Assembly: GCF_900114875.1 (NCBI RefSeq)
Contig: NZ_FPKW01000020.1
Location: forward strand, 1-64,000
DNA length: 64,000 bases
Source of the DNA: Chryseobacterium limigenitum
GTDB taxonomy: Bacteria > Bacteroidota > Bacteroidia > Flavobacteriales > Weeksellaceae
Direction: 5' to 3'
Position 1 is the first letter of the stretch. Each line of letters opens with the position of its first letter. Under the pieces are notes generated by a model. The model worked only from the letters and a program-made list of their open reading frames with translations. It did not search any database and was not told the DNA's origin. The translations under genes and the position numbers were made by a program. Below, in pieces: positions 7,522-15,471 of the stretch.

Positions 7522-8535
7522 ATGCACGAAAATTTTTCTCTAAAACCTTACAATACTTTCGGTGTAGAAGCCAAAGCAAAATATTTTGTTGAAGTACATT
7601 CAATTGAAGAATTAAAAGATGCTTTAAAGTTCTCAAACGCTAACACTCTCTCCCTCCTTTTTCTTGGAGGTGGAAGTAATATTTTGTTTACAAAATATTT
7701 TGATGGATTAGCTATAAAACTTAGTTTAAAAGGAATTTCGGAAAAAAATTTAAACGATAATGAAGTTTTAGTTACTGCAAAAGCTGGAGAAAACTGGCAT
7801 GAATTTGTCCTCTTTTGTTTAAATAAAAACCTTGGCGGACTTGAAAATTTATCTTTAATTCCGGGAAATGTAGGAACTTCACCAATGCAGAATATCGGAG
7901 CATACGGAACTGAGATCAAAGATATTTTTGTAGACTGTAAAGTTTTGAATCTGGAAACCTTAGAAGTAGAAACTTTTGACATTGAAAAATGCAGATTCGG
8001 TTACAGAGATTCTATTTTCAAGCAGGAAGGAAAAGGGAAATATGTGATCTTGGAAGTTTCATTTAGATTAACAAAAGAGAATCACGCTATCAAAACAGAG
8101 TATGGCGCAATAAAATCTGAACTGGAAAATTTAGGTATTGAAAATCCAACAATTCAGGATGTTTCCAAAGCGGTAATCAATATCAGACAAAGCAAATTAC
8201 CCGATCCAAAAGTTACAGGAAATGCAGGAAGTTTCTTTAAAAACCCGACCGTTCCTTTAGCTCAATTTGAAGAGTTGAAGCAAAAATTTGAGAACATTCA
8301 AGGCTATCCAAACGGAGAATTTGTAAAAGTTCCCGCCGGTTGGCTCATTGAACAATCCGGTTGGAAAGGAAAACAAATCGGAAACGTTGCTTCTCATCAA
8401 TTACAGTCTTTGGTGATTATTAATGCTACAGGAAATGCCACAGGTCAAGAAATTTTTGATTTTTCAACCGAAATTATTAATTCTGTAAAAGAAAAATTTG
8501 GTATAGAACTAGAGAGAGAGGTGAATATTATATAA
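7522..8535 (+). CDS. murB: UDP-N-acetylmuramate dehydrogenase MurB
   Basis: A 337-residue FAD enzyme that reduces UDP-GlcNAc-enolpyruvate to UDP-MurNAc in the cytosol, the second committed step of peptidoglycan synthesis. Motifs are LKPYNTFGVEAKAKYF at the start, LFLGGGSNILFT and GNVGTSPMQNIGAYGTEIKD for FAD binding, GYRDSIFK, and GNAGSFFKNPTV with the catalytic serine. Length and layout fit the E. coli-type (type I) MurB, including the C-terminal AGWLIEQSGWKGKQIG. Confidence 0.95.
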   Translation: MHENFSLKPYNTFGVEAKAKYFVEVHSIEELKDALKFSNANTLSLLFLGGGSNILFTKYFDGLAIKLSLKGISEKNLNDNEVLVTAKAGENWHEFVLFCLNKNLGGLENLSLIPGNVGTSPMQNIGAYGTEIKDIFVDCKVLNLETLEVETFDIEKCRFGYRDSIFKQEGKGKYVILEVSFRLTKENHAIKTEYGAIKSELENLGIENPTIQDVSKAVINIRQSKLPDPKVTGNAGSFFKNPTVPLAQFEELKQKFENIQGYPNGEFVKVPAGWLIEQSGWKGKQIGNVASHQLQSLVIINATGNATGQEIFDFSTEIINSVKEKFGIELEREVNII

Positions 8536-8561
8536 CTTTATCCTAAGATTTTATAAAAAAC

Positions 8562-8814
8562 ATTCAGATTGATATTCTGACAATAGCTGTAGATTCAGAC
8601 CCGGAAGGCATTGTGAATTTTTATAACAGCAGAATAGATCAAATTGATTCAAGCCTGAGAAAAAAAATAGCCGGATATTTTGTATCCGATGACCGATCCG
8701 CTATTAAAACCTTTACACTTAACAAAAGAAGAAACCAAGGCTCTTGTTTCTTTCCTTCAGAGCCTTTCCCAAACAAGATATAAGATGAGAAGACCGGAAT
8801 TTCCTGTGGAATAA
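8562..8814 (+). pseudogene. Decayed C-terminal fragment of a di-haem cytochrome c peroxidase-like gene
   Basis: Between murB and proC, a frame from 8695 to 8814 reads DPLLKPLHLTKEETKALVSF then LQSLSQTRYKMRRPEFPVE and a stop. This resembles the C-terminal end of bacterial cytochrome c peroxidase/MauG proteins. Upstream, in another frame (8562-8694), the bases read DPEGIVNFYNSRIDQIDSSL, matching the preceding FYN region of that family. So the fragment carries at least one frameshift near 8690 and has no haem motifs or start. It appears to be a gene relic; the family assignment is by eye. Confidence 0.5.
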
Positions 8815-8859
8815 GAAATATTTTAGCTATTTTAGCTAAAAATTCGATAAAAAACACAC

Positions 8860-9663
8860 ATGAAAATAGCGATTCTCGGAGCCGGAAATATGGGCTTGTC
8901 ATTTTCAAAATCTTTCTTGAAATATGAATTGATCAAGCCTGAAAGCTTGCATCTTATCACAAGAAATGAGTCCAAATTATCAAAAATATCAGAAGAATTC
9001 CCACGTTCTATCATTTCTATTTTTGATGATGTAGAACAATTGGATGCAGATTTAATCATCATTGCCGTAAAACCTCAGGATTTTCAAAATGTTGCTGAAA
9101 ATTTCAGATTTAAACTAAAAGAAAATCAGATGGTTTTATCGATCATGGCAGGAATTAAGATCGAAAAAATCCAGAAATTATTAAATCATCCTCTTGTTGT
9201 AAGAGCAATGCCAAACTCTCCTACCCTTCTCGGGATGGGGATTACAGGCTATACTTCTGCAGCAGGAATTTCTTTCAGTCAGTTAATTAATATTGAAAGA
9301 TTATTGAATTCTACAGGAAGATCGGTTTATCTGGAAAACGAAGATCTATTAGACGGCGTAACCGCACTTTCGGGAAGCGGGCCAGCCTATTTCTACTACA
9401 TTGTAGACGCTATGATAAAAGCCGGAATGGAAATGGGAATTGACGAGAATTTATCAAAACTCTTCGTAAAACAAACCATGTTGGGAGCTTATCATTTAAT
9501 TAATAATTCCGATAAAAATTTGGAAGAATTGATAAAAGATGTCGCTTCCAAAGGCGGAACAACAGAAGCCGCTTTAAAAACTTTTGAAGAAAATAACTTC
9601 AAAGAAATCCTGAAAAACGGAATTTTAAATGCTGAAAAAAGAGCAAAGGAATTGAATGGATAG
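8860..9663 (+). CDS. proC: Pyrroline-5-carboxylate reductase ProC
   Basis: A 267-residue NAD(P)H-dependent enzyme for the last step of proline synthesis. The N-terminal Rossmann motif is MKIAILGAGNMGLSFSKSF. The central VRAMPNSPTLLGMGITGYT and the signature ALSGSGPAYFYYIVDAMIKA are clear, followed by ASKGGTTEAALKTFEE. Length is normal. It has no close neighbour on the same strand, lying after the cytochrome peroxidase relic. Confidence 0.95.
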   Translation: MKIAILGAGNMGLSFSKSFLKYELIKPESLHLITRNESKLSKISEEFPRSIISIFDDVEQLDADLIIIAVKPQDFQNVAENFRFKLKENQMVLSIMAGIKIEKIQKLLNHPLVVRAMPNSPTLLGMGITGYTSAAGISFSQLINIERLLNSTGRSVYLENEDLLDGVTALSGSGPAYFYYIVDAMIKAGMEMGIDENLSKLFVKQTMLGAYHLINNSDKNLEELIKDVASKGGTTEAALKTFEENNFKEILKNGILNAEKRAKELNG

Positions 9664-9739
9664 AATTTAAATCATTAAGTCTTTTAAGTCGTTAAGCTTT
9701 TCAGATAAATACTAAAATATTTTTCAACATCCTATCTGT

Positions 9740-9811
9740 CATCCGGAGAAATCTAAACATAGCTTACAAAAATTATTCTGTGAATTACTGTGTTTAGACT
9801 CCTCCGGAATG
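9740..9811. repeat. Imperfect inverted repeat, intergenic
   Basis: The arm catccggagaaatctaaaca (9740-9759) is nearly complementary to the sequence at 9791-9811, with about a 31-nt loop. Its core words (aacatagctta, ccggaatg) resemble the element at 51698-51774. It lies between proC (+) and the 9863-10444 gene (-), where it may also act as a bidirectional terminator. Confidence 0.6.
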
Positions 9812-9862
9812 AAAAACTTTATGGATAATAGTAATGTTTTATTTTAATGGTTCAAAAAAATA

Positions 9863-10444
9863 TCACTTTCTAACCATCGGAATCTGCAAATTCGTCGGGC
9901 GGTTTTCTTCGGTATCAAAACCTCTTCCGTCGACGTTTCTTGCACCCCAAAACATCATATCTTTATAAAGGTAAATCAGATCATATTCTTTGAAGATATC
10001 TCCTTCTTTTAATCCAAAAGGAATAAACTTTTTCTTGGAAATATTCTGAGATTTCCCAACTTCCCATTGATCAAAACCATCTTTTGCAAGATTATTCAGA
10101 ACATCGGCAAAATTTTGGATCAATGGCGTAACTTCATAACTCTCGTTGGCTGTAAAGTCTACTTTTTGTGCGCCTTCTGCAACGGGATGATCGCCCTGCC
10201 ACTCCATTTCTCCTTTTATCAATATTTTAACCAAAGGGATTTTACCGTAAGCATCAGCATAATTAATAATTTCCAGTTGAAATTTATCTTCCGGCAAAAA
10301 ACTGAATTCTCTTGTTAAATAAAACGGTTTTAAACTTCCGTCTTCATTTTTAAACGAACTTGGACGAACTTCAACCGCGATACTTTTCCAAGCGCCAAGT
10401 GCTTCCTTTTTGATCTCTTCTACGAAAAATCCTTTCTTATCCAT
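9863..10444 (-). CDS. Conserved protein of unknown function (possible APCDD1/lipocalin-like fold)
   Basis: A 193-residue cytosolic protein without signal peptide or membrane helix. It contains GAWKSIAVEVRPSS, FYLTREFSFLPEDKFQLEI, IKGEMEWQGDHPV, and a Y/D/W-rich C-terminal part (DLIYLYKDMMFWGARNVDG). The pattern of G.W..., R.F.F and alternating strands faintly recalls APCDD1-like beta-barrel domains, but this is a weak impression. No catalytic motif is visible. It stands alone, convergent with proC. Confidence 0.6.
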   Translation of the reverse strand: MDKKGFFVEEIKKEALGAWKSIAVEVRPSSFKNEDGSLKPFYLTREFSFLPEDKFQLEIINYADAYGKIPLVKILIKGEMEWQGDHPVAEGAQKVDFTANESYEVTPLIQNFADVLNNLAKDGFDQWEVGKSQNISKKKFIPFGLKEGDIFKEYDLIYLYKDMMFWGARNVDGRGFDTEENRPTNLQIPMVRK

Positions 10445-10486
10445 CTTAAATTGTTTTTAACAAATGTAACGAATACTGAAAAAGAA

Positions 10487-10915
10487 TTACACCCAACGAC
10501 TGAATTTATTTTCTAAAAATCCGCAAATCAGAAAGCCTAAATAAACCCCGAAAGTATTGAGAATAACATCATCTATTTCGCAAATTCCCATTCTCGTAAA
10601 ATACTGAAGAGCTTCTACGATAACGATTGCAGACATAAAAGAGAAGAGAAGGTTTTTAAGATTTTTAAGCTCAGGAAAGATCCAGCCCAGAAAACCAAAC
10701 GGAATAAACATCACCACATTTCCCAAAACAATTCTAATAATATCTTCCCACCGAATGGTTCCTTCAATAAATTCTATCGTTGATAAAATAGGTTTTATCC
10801 TCACAACATTCTCATCATACTGAAACCTCCCCATTCCTAAAAACATGAGATACAGCAAAAACAAGGTGTACGGAACAATAATAATTTTGTAAATTTTCTT
10901 TAACATCAATTGCAA
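10487..10915 (-). CDS. VanZ family membrane protein
   Basis: A 142-residue protein with four predicted membrane helices and VanZ-like text: IVPYTLFLLYLMFLGMGR, NVVMFIPFGFLGW, EALQYFTRMGICEIDDVILN with the conserved acidic D/E pair, and GVYLGFLICGF. VanZ proteins are named after the teicoplanin-resistance gene, but most chromosomal members have no proven role. A second ATG three codons in (10906) is an equally good start. It diverges from lnt. Confidence 0.85.
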   Translation of the reverse strand: MQLMLKKIYKIIIVPYTLFLLYLMFLGMGRFQYDENVVRIKPILSTIEFIEGTIRWEDIIRIVLGNVVMFIPFGFLGWIFPELKNLKNLLFSFMSAIVIVEALQYFTRMGICEIDDVILNTFGVYLGFLICGFLENKFSRWV

Positions 10916-10936
10916 ATTTATTCATTTCAAAAACAT

Positions 10937-10944
10937 TAAATTTG
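10937..10944 (+). promoter_or_regulatory. -7 box TAAATTTG upstream of lnt
   Basis: This octamer matches TAnnTTTG and lies 17 bp before the lnt start codon, in the divergent gap between the VanZ gene and lnt. A TTG at 10910-10912 is 24 bp upstream, slightly beyond the usual spacing. Confidence 0.5.
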
Positions 10945-10961
10945 TATGTTAAATAAAATTA

Positions 10962-12596
10962 ATGAAATACGTTCTACTTACGCTCATTTCGGCGATGCTG
11001 TTGTCTATATCCTGGCCAACTTACGGAATTCCGTTCTTTATATTTTTTGCCCTTGTTCCGCTTTTGATGATGGAACATGGCGTTTCAAAATTTTCTAAAT
11101 TCAATAGAAAAAGCTGGGTGGTTTTCGGACTTTCCTATCTGTGTTTTGTGATCTGGAATATCGTCACCACAGGCTGGCTGTACGGTTCTAAAAACCCTGA
11201 CGGAAGCCATTCTATGATGGCGGTTGTATTTCCGGTGTTGGTTAATTCACTTTTATATTCTTTGGTTTTTCAATGTTATCACTGGTATAAAAATGCGCAG
11301 GGAACCTATTGGGGACTTGCTTTTTTTGTCGCGATCTGGATGAGTTTTGAAAAGCTTCATTTGAACTGGGAATTTACCTGGCCTTGGTTAAATCTTGGAA
11401 ATGTATTTTCCGAATATCCGAAATTCGTTCAATGGTATGACACGTTGGGGGCAACGGGCGGAAGTTTCTGGATCCTGGTGATTAATGTTCTTATATTTTA
11501 CACCTTAAGAATTTGGGAAGCCGGACGAAAAAGAAAGAGTTTAATTATAAATACTGCTATTGTAGCTGTTTTAATTGTTGTCCCAATGATTATTTCATTG
11601 GCGAAATATAATAATTTTAATGAAAAACCGATCGGACAGGTAAATGTTTTGATGCTTCAGCCCGATCTTGATCCTTATGGAGAAAAATATTCAACCGATA
11701 GTTTAACGATAGAAAATGATCTTTTAAGCCTTGCAGAAAGAAATTCAAAAGGAAAAATTGATTATTATATCGCTCCGGAAACGGCACTTCCAGGGAGAGG
11801 TTCCATTTCTGAGACTGCTTTTGAGAAGAGTTTACTTTTAAATAATGTTAAAGATTTCCTTGTAAAACATCCGGGTTCGGTTTTCTCAACAGGAATTTCT
11901 TCACATCGTTTTTATACGAAAAAAGATAAGTTACCAAAAGAAGCTTATCAGCTTAATCCTTCACTTTGGGTTGAAAGTTATAATTCTGCAGTTCAAATCG
12001 TTCCAAACCAAAAAGTAGAAGTTTATCACAAAGGAAAATTGGTTCCCGGTGTTGAAATTTTCCCTTATATGAGTATTTTAAAACCGCTTTTAGGTGATGC
12101 CATGCTTAATTTGGGTGGAACTGTTGCTTCATTGGGAACAGATAAAGAGAGAGTTGCATTTTCGAATCCTTTTAACAAGGGAAAAATTGCTCCAATCATC
12201 TGTTATGAAAGCATTTATGGTGAATTTGTAACCGATTATGTAAAAAAAGGAGCCAATTTCTTCGCCATAATGACCAATGACTCTTGGTGGGGCGTTTCAG
12301 AAGGACACAAACAGCTTTTATCATATGCAAAATTAAGAGCGATCGAGACAAGAAGAGAAATTGCCCGTGCTGCTAATAGTGGGATTTCGGCTCACATTAA
12401 CGCAAAAGGAGAAATTGTAGAAGATACTTTTTATGGCGATAAAACGACTTTGTTTGCTAAAATTAATCTTTATGATACGCAGACTTTTTACACAAGGAGC
12501 GGCGATTTGCTGACGAGATTTTCATTTTTTGCGTTGGGATTCTTGTTGTTTTATTTCTTGATTAAAAGAGTTCAGAATAAAATGAAAAAAGCGTAA
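10962..12596 (+). CDS. lnt: Apolipoprotein N-acyltransferase Lnt
   Basis: A 544-residue inner-membrane enzyme that adds the third acyl chain to the N-terminal cysteine of lipoproteins. The first ~200 residues carry several membrane helices. The periplasmic nitrilase-like domain shows the catalytic triad region: Glu in YIAPETALPG, Lys in VYHKGKLVPGVEIFPY, and Cys in PIICYESIYGEF. TNDSWWGVSEG and RAIETRREIARAANSG are also typical. A C-terminal helix follows. Its substrates include the many lipoproteins predicted in this window. Confidence 0.94.
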   Translation: MKYVLLTLISAMLLSISWPTYGIPFFIFFALVPLLMMEHGVSKFSKFNRKSWVVFGLSYLCFVIWNIVTTGWLYGSKNPDGSHSMMAVVFPVLVNSLLYSLVFQCYHWYKNAQGTYWGLAFFVAIWMSFEKLHLNWEFTWPWLNLGNVFSEYPKFVQWYDTLGATGGSFWILVINVLIFYTLRIWEAGRKRKSLIINTAIVAVLIVVPMIISLAKYNNFNEKPIGQVNVLMLQPDLDPYGEKYSTDSLTIENDLLSLAERNSKGKIDYYIAPETALPGRGSISETAFEKSLLLNNVKDFLVKHPGSVFSTGISSHRFYTKKDKLPKEAYQLNPSLWVESYNSAVQIVPNQKVEVYHKGKLVPGVEIFPYMSILKPLLGDAMLNLGGTVASLGTDKERVAFSNPFNKGKIAPIICYESIYGEFVTDYVKKGANFFAIMTNDSWWGVSEGHKQLLSYAKLRAIETRREIARAANSGISAHINAKGEIVEDTFYGDKTTLFAKINLYDTQTFYTRSGDLLTRFSFFALGFLLFYFLIKRVQNKMKKA

Positions 12597-12700
12597 TTTT
12601 TTTCCACGGATTTCACAGATTTACACAAATGTTTGTGGCTATTTGTGGAAAAATATTTGTGAAAATTTGTGTTTAAAATAATTTGAACAATTAAAAATAA

Positions 12701-12733
12701 AATGGCGGCTCAGAAAATATCTGGGTCGCCATT
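12701..12733 (+). terminator. Hairpin terminator after lnt
   Basis: aatggcg (12701-12707) pairs with cgccatt (12727-12733), with extra pairing around ctcag/ctggg inside. It lies about 100 bp past lnt and is followed by an A/T-rich tract rather than a pure T run, so strength is uncertain. Confidence 0.45.
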
Positions 12734-12752
12734 TAAAATAAAAGTAGAGAAA

Positions 12753-12782
12753 AGAAAAGCCAGCTGGACGTCTGGCTTTTCT
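12753..12782 (-). terminator. Hairpin terminator of the FG-GAP gene
   Basis: agaaaagccag (12753-12763) pairs perfectly with ctggcttttct (12772-12782). The hairpin ends about 22 bp beyond the stop of the minus-strand gene starting at 14517, and could act in both directions. Confidence 0.65.
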
Positions 12783-12804
12783 CATTGATTAAGGAAAAAT
12801 TCAA

Positions 12805-14517
12805 TTATTTAATAATGAGTTTTTTGGTGATTTCTTGTTGTTTTATTTTTAATTTAATCATATAAACTCCTTTTGGAAAATGAGAAACGTTGATCGATTG
12901 ATCGCTGCTCAACGTAACATTCAGTTTTCTGCCATCTATTGAATACATTTCAACATCAGAAACTTGTTCTCCTTTGATGAATACCCTTTCTGTCGCAGGA
13001 TTCGGATAAATGGAGAATTGTTTGTCTACGCTGATATTCTGAGTTCCTAATGTATTTTCTGTAGAAGCATCGGAATATACTTTTGAAGCATCAATCGATC
13101 TTACACTCCAATATACGTTCTGAATGGAAGGATCAAGATCCAAGAACCAAGATGGTGTTGTTACGACATATTTGGCAAGATTATGAGCTCCGGGAGTAGT
13201 TCCGACTTTGATTTCATAGCGTAATGCATTCACCGGCGTTTTATCATCGGAAGCGCCGTTCCAAGAGAAATTAAATCTGTTTCCGTTTTTTGTAAGATTC
13301 AGGTTTGTAGGAGGCGCGGGTTTTACATTGGTTTCGGACGAAACGTTTTTGAAGATTTTGGTTAATGAAGGCATTCCCGGATCTGCCCAATCAAATCCGG
13401 ACAATAAAACATCGAGGTGATGATCATCATTATAGTCAAGTAGATGCACAAAACCCGGACCTCCTAAGTTGTACAAACCTGTAGTTGTATTTTCTGTAAA
13501 ATTTTGATTGCTTGGATTATAAGTGAAAACTTTCACCATAGCATCATTATTTTCATCATTTCCTGATACAATGAAGTCGTAGTAACCGTCATTATTTAAG
13601 TCACCGACACTTAATGATGAATCTGAAATTTCCGGAGTATTTATTTGTTGAATATTTAAATGTCCCGCCCCATCATTCATTAAAACAGCGAGGTATCCTT
13701 TATATTCTTGATCCTGCGCAGAAACCACAACATCCTGAAAACCATCAGCATTGAAATCGGCAAATTCCAGTTTTCCACTTGCTAATGGAGGAAGAGTTTG
13801 GGTAAGCGCCAAAGTTCCTGCAATATTTAAATACACCTTAAACATAGCATCACTATTGCTGTCGTAGCCCAATATTACGAGATCAATAAGATGATCATTA
13901 TTTAGATCAACCATTTTAAAACTACTGTTTTGACTACCTTCCATCCATCCTGAAAATACCTGAAAACTGCTTCCTGTATTTTGATAATAATCTAATTTAT
14001 TAACAAACCCAATTCCATCAATATACTGAGTTCCATTCAATGCGTAGTCCTGTAAACCGTCATGATTAAAATCAAAAACTTCCATCGAACCATAGATTTT
14101 ACCTGGCAGATCAGCTTCTTTCACAAACCCTGAACCTGTATTTCTGAATCTGTAATGTTTATAATTTACAATATCCATATAACTCAGCCCTGTAGAAATA
14201 ATATCTGCCAGACCATCATTATTATAATCAATGAATTTTATATCTCCTAAATGCGTTGCATCTGCGCCAAGATCAGCATAAGGAATGAATGTTGTTCCGT
14301 TGTTTTTATATATTCCGTTAAAAGTGGTATCTACATTTCCGTCACCATCAGAATCTATTGCTCCGTTTACGACAATATCGTGCAATTCGTCATTATCAAT
14401 ATCTCCTATATCGCTTGCAGGATAGTAGTAATTACTCATACTGGTCTGAACTTCAGTAAAGGTTTGCGCCATCATTGCTAATGGAAGCAGGGATAATAAA
14501 ATAGAAATCTTCTTCAT
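12805..14517 (-). CDS. FG-GAP/VCBS repeat protein with T9SS type A sorting domain
   Basis: A secreted protein of about 570 residues. The ATG at 14517 is chosen because the signal peptide MKKISILLSLLPLAMMAQ starts there. The body is a repeated series of FG-GAP-like units with calcium-binding-type loops (DIDNDELHDIVV, DYNNDGLADIIS, DFNHDGLQDYAL, DLNNDHLIDLVI, DFNADGFQDVVV, DLNNDGYYDFIV, DYNDDHHLDVLL), consistent with a seven-bladed beta-propeller. A fibronectin-like domain (APPTNLNLTKNGNRFNFSWN) and a type A sorting domain (FSIYPNPATERVFIKGE to KKLIIK) follow. It is probably exported through T9SS. The ligand is unknown. Confidence 0.87.
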   Translation of the reverse strand: MKKISILLSLLPLAMMAQTFTEVQTSMSNYYYPASDIGDIDNDELHDIVVNGAIDSDGDGNVDTTFNGIYKNNGTTFIPYADLGADATHLGDIKFIDYNNDGLADIISTGLSYMDIVNYKHYRFRNTGSGFVKEADLPGKIYGSMEVFDFNHDGLQDYALNGTQYIDGIGFVNKLDYYQNTGSSFQVFSGWMEGSQNSSFKMVDLNNDHLIDLVILGYDSNSDAMFKVYLNIAGTLALTQTLPPLASGKLEFADFNADGFQDVVVSAQDQEYKGYLAVLMNDGAGHLNIQQINTPEISDSSLSVGDLNNDGYYDFIVSGNDENNDAMVKVFTYNPSNQNFTENTTTGLYNLGGPGFVHLLDYNDDHHLDVLLSGFDWADPGMPSLTKIFKNVSSETNVKPAPPTNLNLTKNGNRFNFSWNGASDDKTPVNALRYEIKVGTTPGAHNLAKYVVTTPSWFLDLDPSIQNVYWSVRSIDASKVYSDASTENTLGTQNISVDKQFSIYPNPATERVFIKGEQVSDVEMYSIDGRKLNVTLSSDQSINVSHFPKGVYMIKLKIKQQEITKKLIIK

Positions 14518-14757
14518 ATTATTTTTATTTAGATTAATTAAAAACAAAGATATAAGATTAATTTATCGCTCCTTAATAAAGTTAATATGAATTTTATCAG
14601 GCTCAATGCCCATGGTAGCTGAAGATTATTCTTATGTTGAAATTCAATAGTATGAACCAATCAGTTATTTGTAAATATTTTATAAAAGATTTGCCTATCT
14701 AAAAAATTCTTCGTTATTTTGCAACCTCAAATATTATACAAATAAGAACATCGAGAT

Positions 14758-15000
14758 ATGTCAAGAATTTGCCAAATAACAGGAAAGCGTGCAATGGTTG
14801 GTAACAACGTTTCTCACGCTAATAACAAAACGAAGCGTCGTTTTGAAATTAACTTATTAGAGAAGAAATTTTACCTTCCGGAGCAAGATAAGCACGTAAC
14901 ACTGAAAGTATCAGCTCATGGATTGAGAGTGATTAACAAGATTGGAATCGAAGAGGCTATCGAAAGAGGCACTAGAAACGGATTGATTAAAAAGAACTAA
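14758..15000 (+). CDS. rpmB: 50S ribosomal protein L28 (bL28)
   Basis: An 80-residue basic protein opening MSRICQITGKRAMVGNNVSH, followed by NNKTKRRFEINLLEKKF, which is diagnostic for bL28. It is the first gene of a three-gene ribosomal operon with rpmG 3 bp downstream. No zinc-binding cysteine pair set is evident beyond the single N-terminal Cys. Confidence 0.97.
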   Translation: MSRICQITGKRAMVGNNVSHANNKTKRRFEINLLEKKFYLPEQDKHVTLKVSAHGLRVINKIGIEEAIERGTRNGLIKKN

Positions 15001-15003
15001 ATC

Positions 15004-15186
15004 ATGGCAAAAAAAGGAAACAGAGTTCAAGTAATTCTTGAATGTACAGAGCACAAAGAAAGTGGTATGCCAGGAATGTCTAGATACATTTCTACAAAAA
15101 ATAAAAAGAACACTACAGAGAGATTGGAATTGAAAAAATACAATCCTGTTCTTAAGAGATCTACCCTTCACAAAGAAATCAAGTAA
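15004..15186 (+). CDS. rpmG: 50S ribosomal protein L33 (bL33)
   Basis: A 60-residue basic protein beginning MAKKGNRVQVILECTEHKES and containing RYISTKNKKNTTERLELKKY. The zinc-ribbon cysteines of C+ L33 forms are not present (only one Cys), so this is a zinc-independent type. It lies between rpmB and the DUF4295 gene. Confidence 0.97.
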   Translation: MAKKGNRVQVILECTEHKESGMPGMSRYISTKNKKNTTERLELKKYNPVLKRSTLHKEIK

Positions 15187-15205
15187 TTTATAAATATAAT
15201 TTACC

Positions 15206-15358
15206 ATGGCAAAGAAAGTAGTAGCAACCCTACAAAGCGGACAGTCTAAGAAAATGACTAAAGTTGTGAAAATGGTGAAGTCTTCTAAATCAGGAGCTTA
15301 CGTTTTCGAAGAAAAAGTAATGAATGCAGACGAAGTTGACGGTTATTTGAAAAAATAA
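15206..15358 (+). CDS. DUF4295 family small protein, ribosome-associated candidate
   Basis: A 50-residue lysine-rich protein (MAKKVVATLQSGQSKKMTKV, ending ADEVDGYLKK) starting 19 bp after rpmG. DUF4295 proteins are confined to Bacteroidota and sit in this rpmB-rpmG position. Its charge, size and operon place strongly suggest a ribosomal protein. The F. johnsoniae ribosome structure is reported to contain an extra protein named bL38, and this gene may encode its homologue; that identity is from memory and unverified. A terminator follows 22 bp after the stop. Confidence 0.88.
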   Translation: MAKKVVATLQSGQSKKMTKVVKMVKSSKSGAYVFEEKVMNADEVDGYLKK

Positions 15359-15380
15359 TCTACACTTTATTTACAATATA

Positions 15381-15411
15381 AAAAACTACTCATTTTTTGG
15401 GTAGTTTTTTT
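15381..15411 (+). terminator. Terminator of the rpmB-rpmG-DUF4295 operon
   Basis: aaaaactac (15381-15389) pairs with gtagttttt (15401-15409), followed by further T. It ends 3 bp before the -7 box of ftsY, so terminator and next promoter are packed together. Confidence 0.75.
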
Positions 15412-15413
15412 GT

Positions 15414-15421
15414 TATCTTTG
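15414..15421 (+). promoter_or_regulatory. -7 box TATCTTTG for ftsY
   Basis: A perfect TAnnTTTG octamer 50 bp before the chosen ftsY ATG at 15472. Because it lies downstream of the open frame's earliest possible start (15397), it argues against that longer start. Confidence 0.6.
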
Positions 15422-15471
15422 TGATAAAGAGAGATAATACAACATCTTACTTATACAATCAAAATTCTAAT

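Noticed and set aside
7548..7982. 144-codon minus-strand frame opposite murB
   Set aside because: Complete overlap with a clear MurB reading frame; no motifs.
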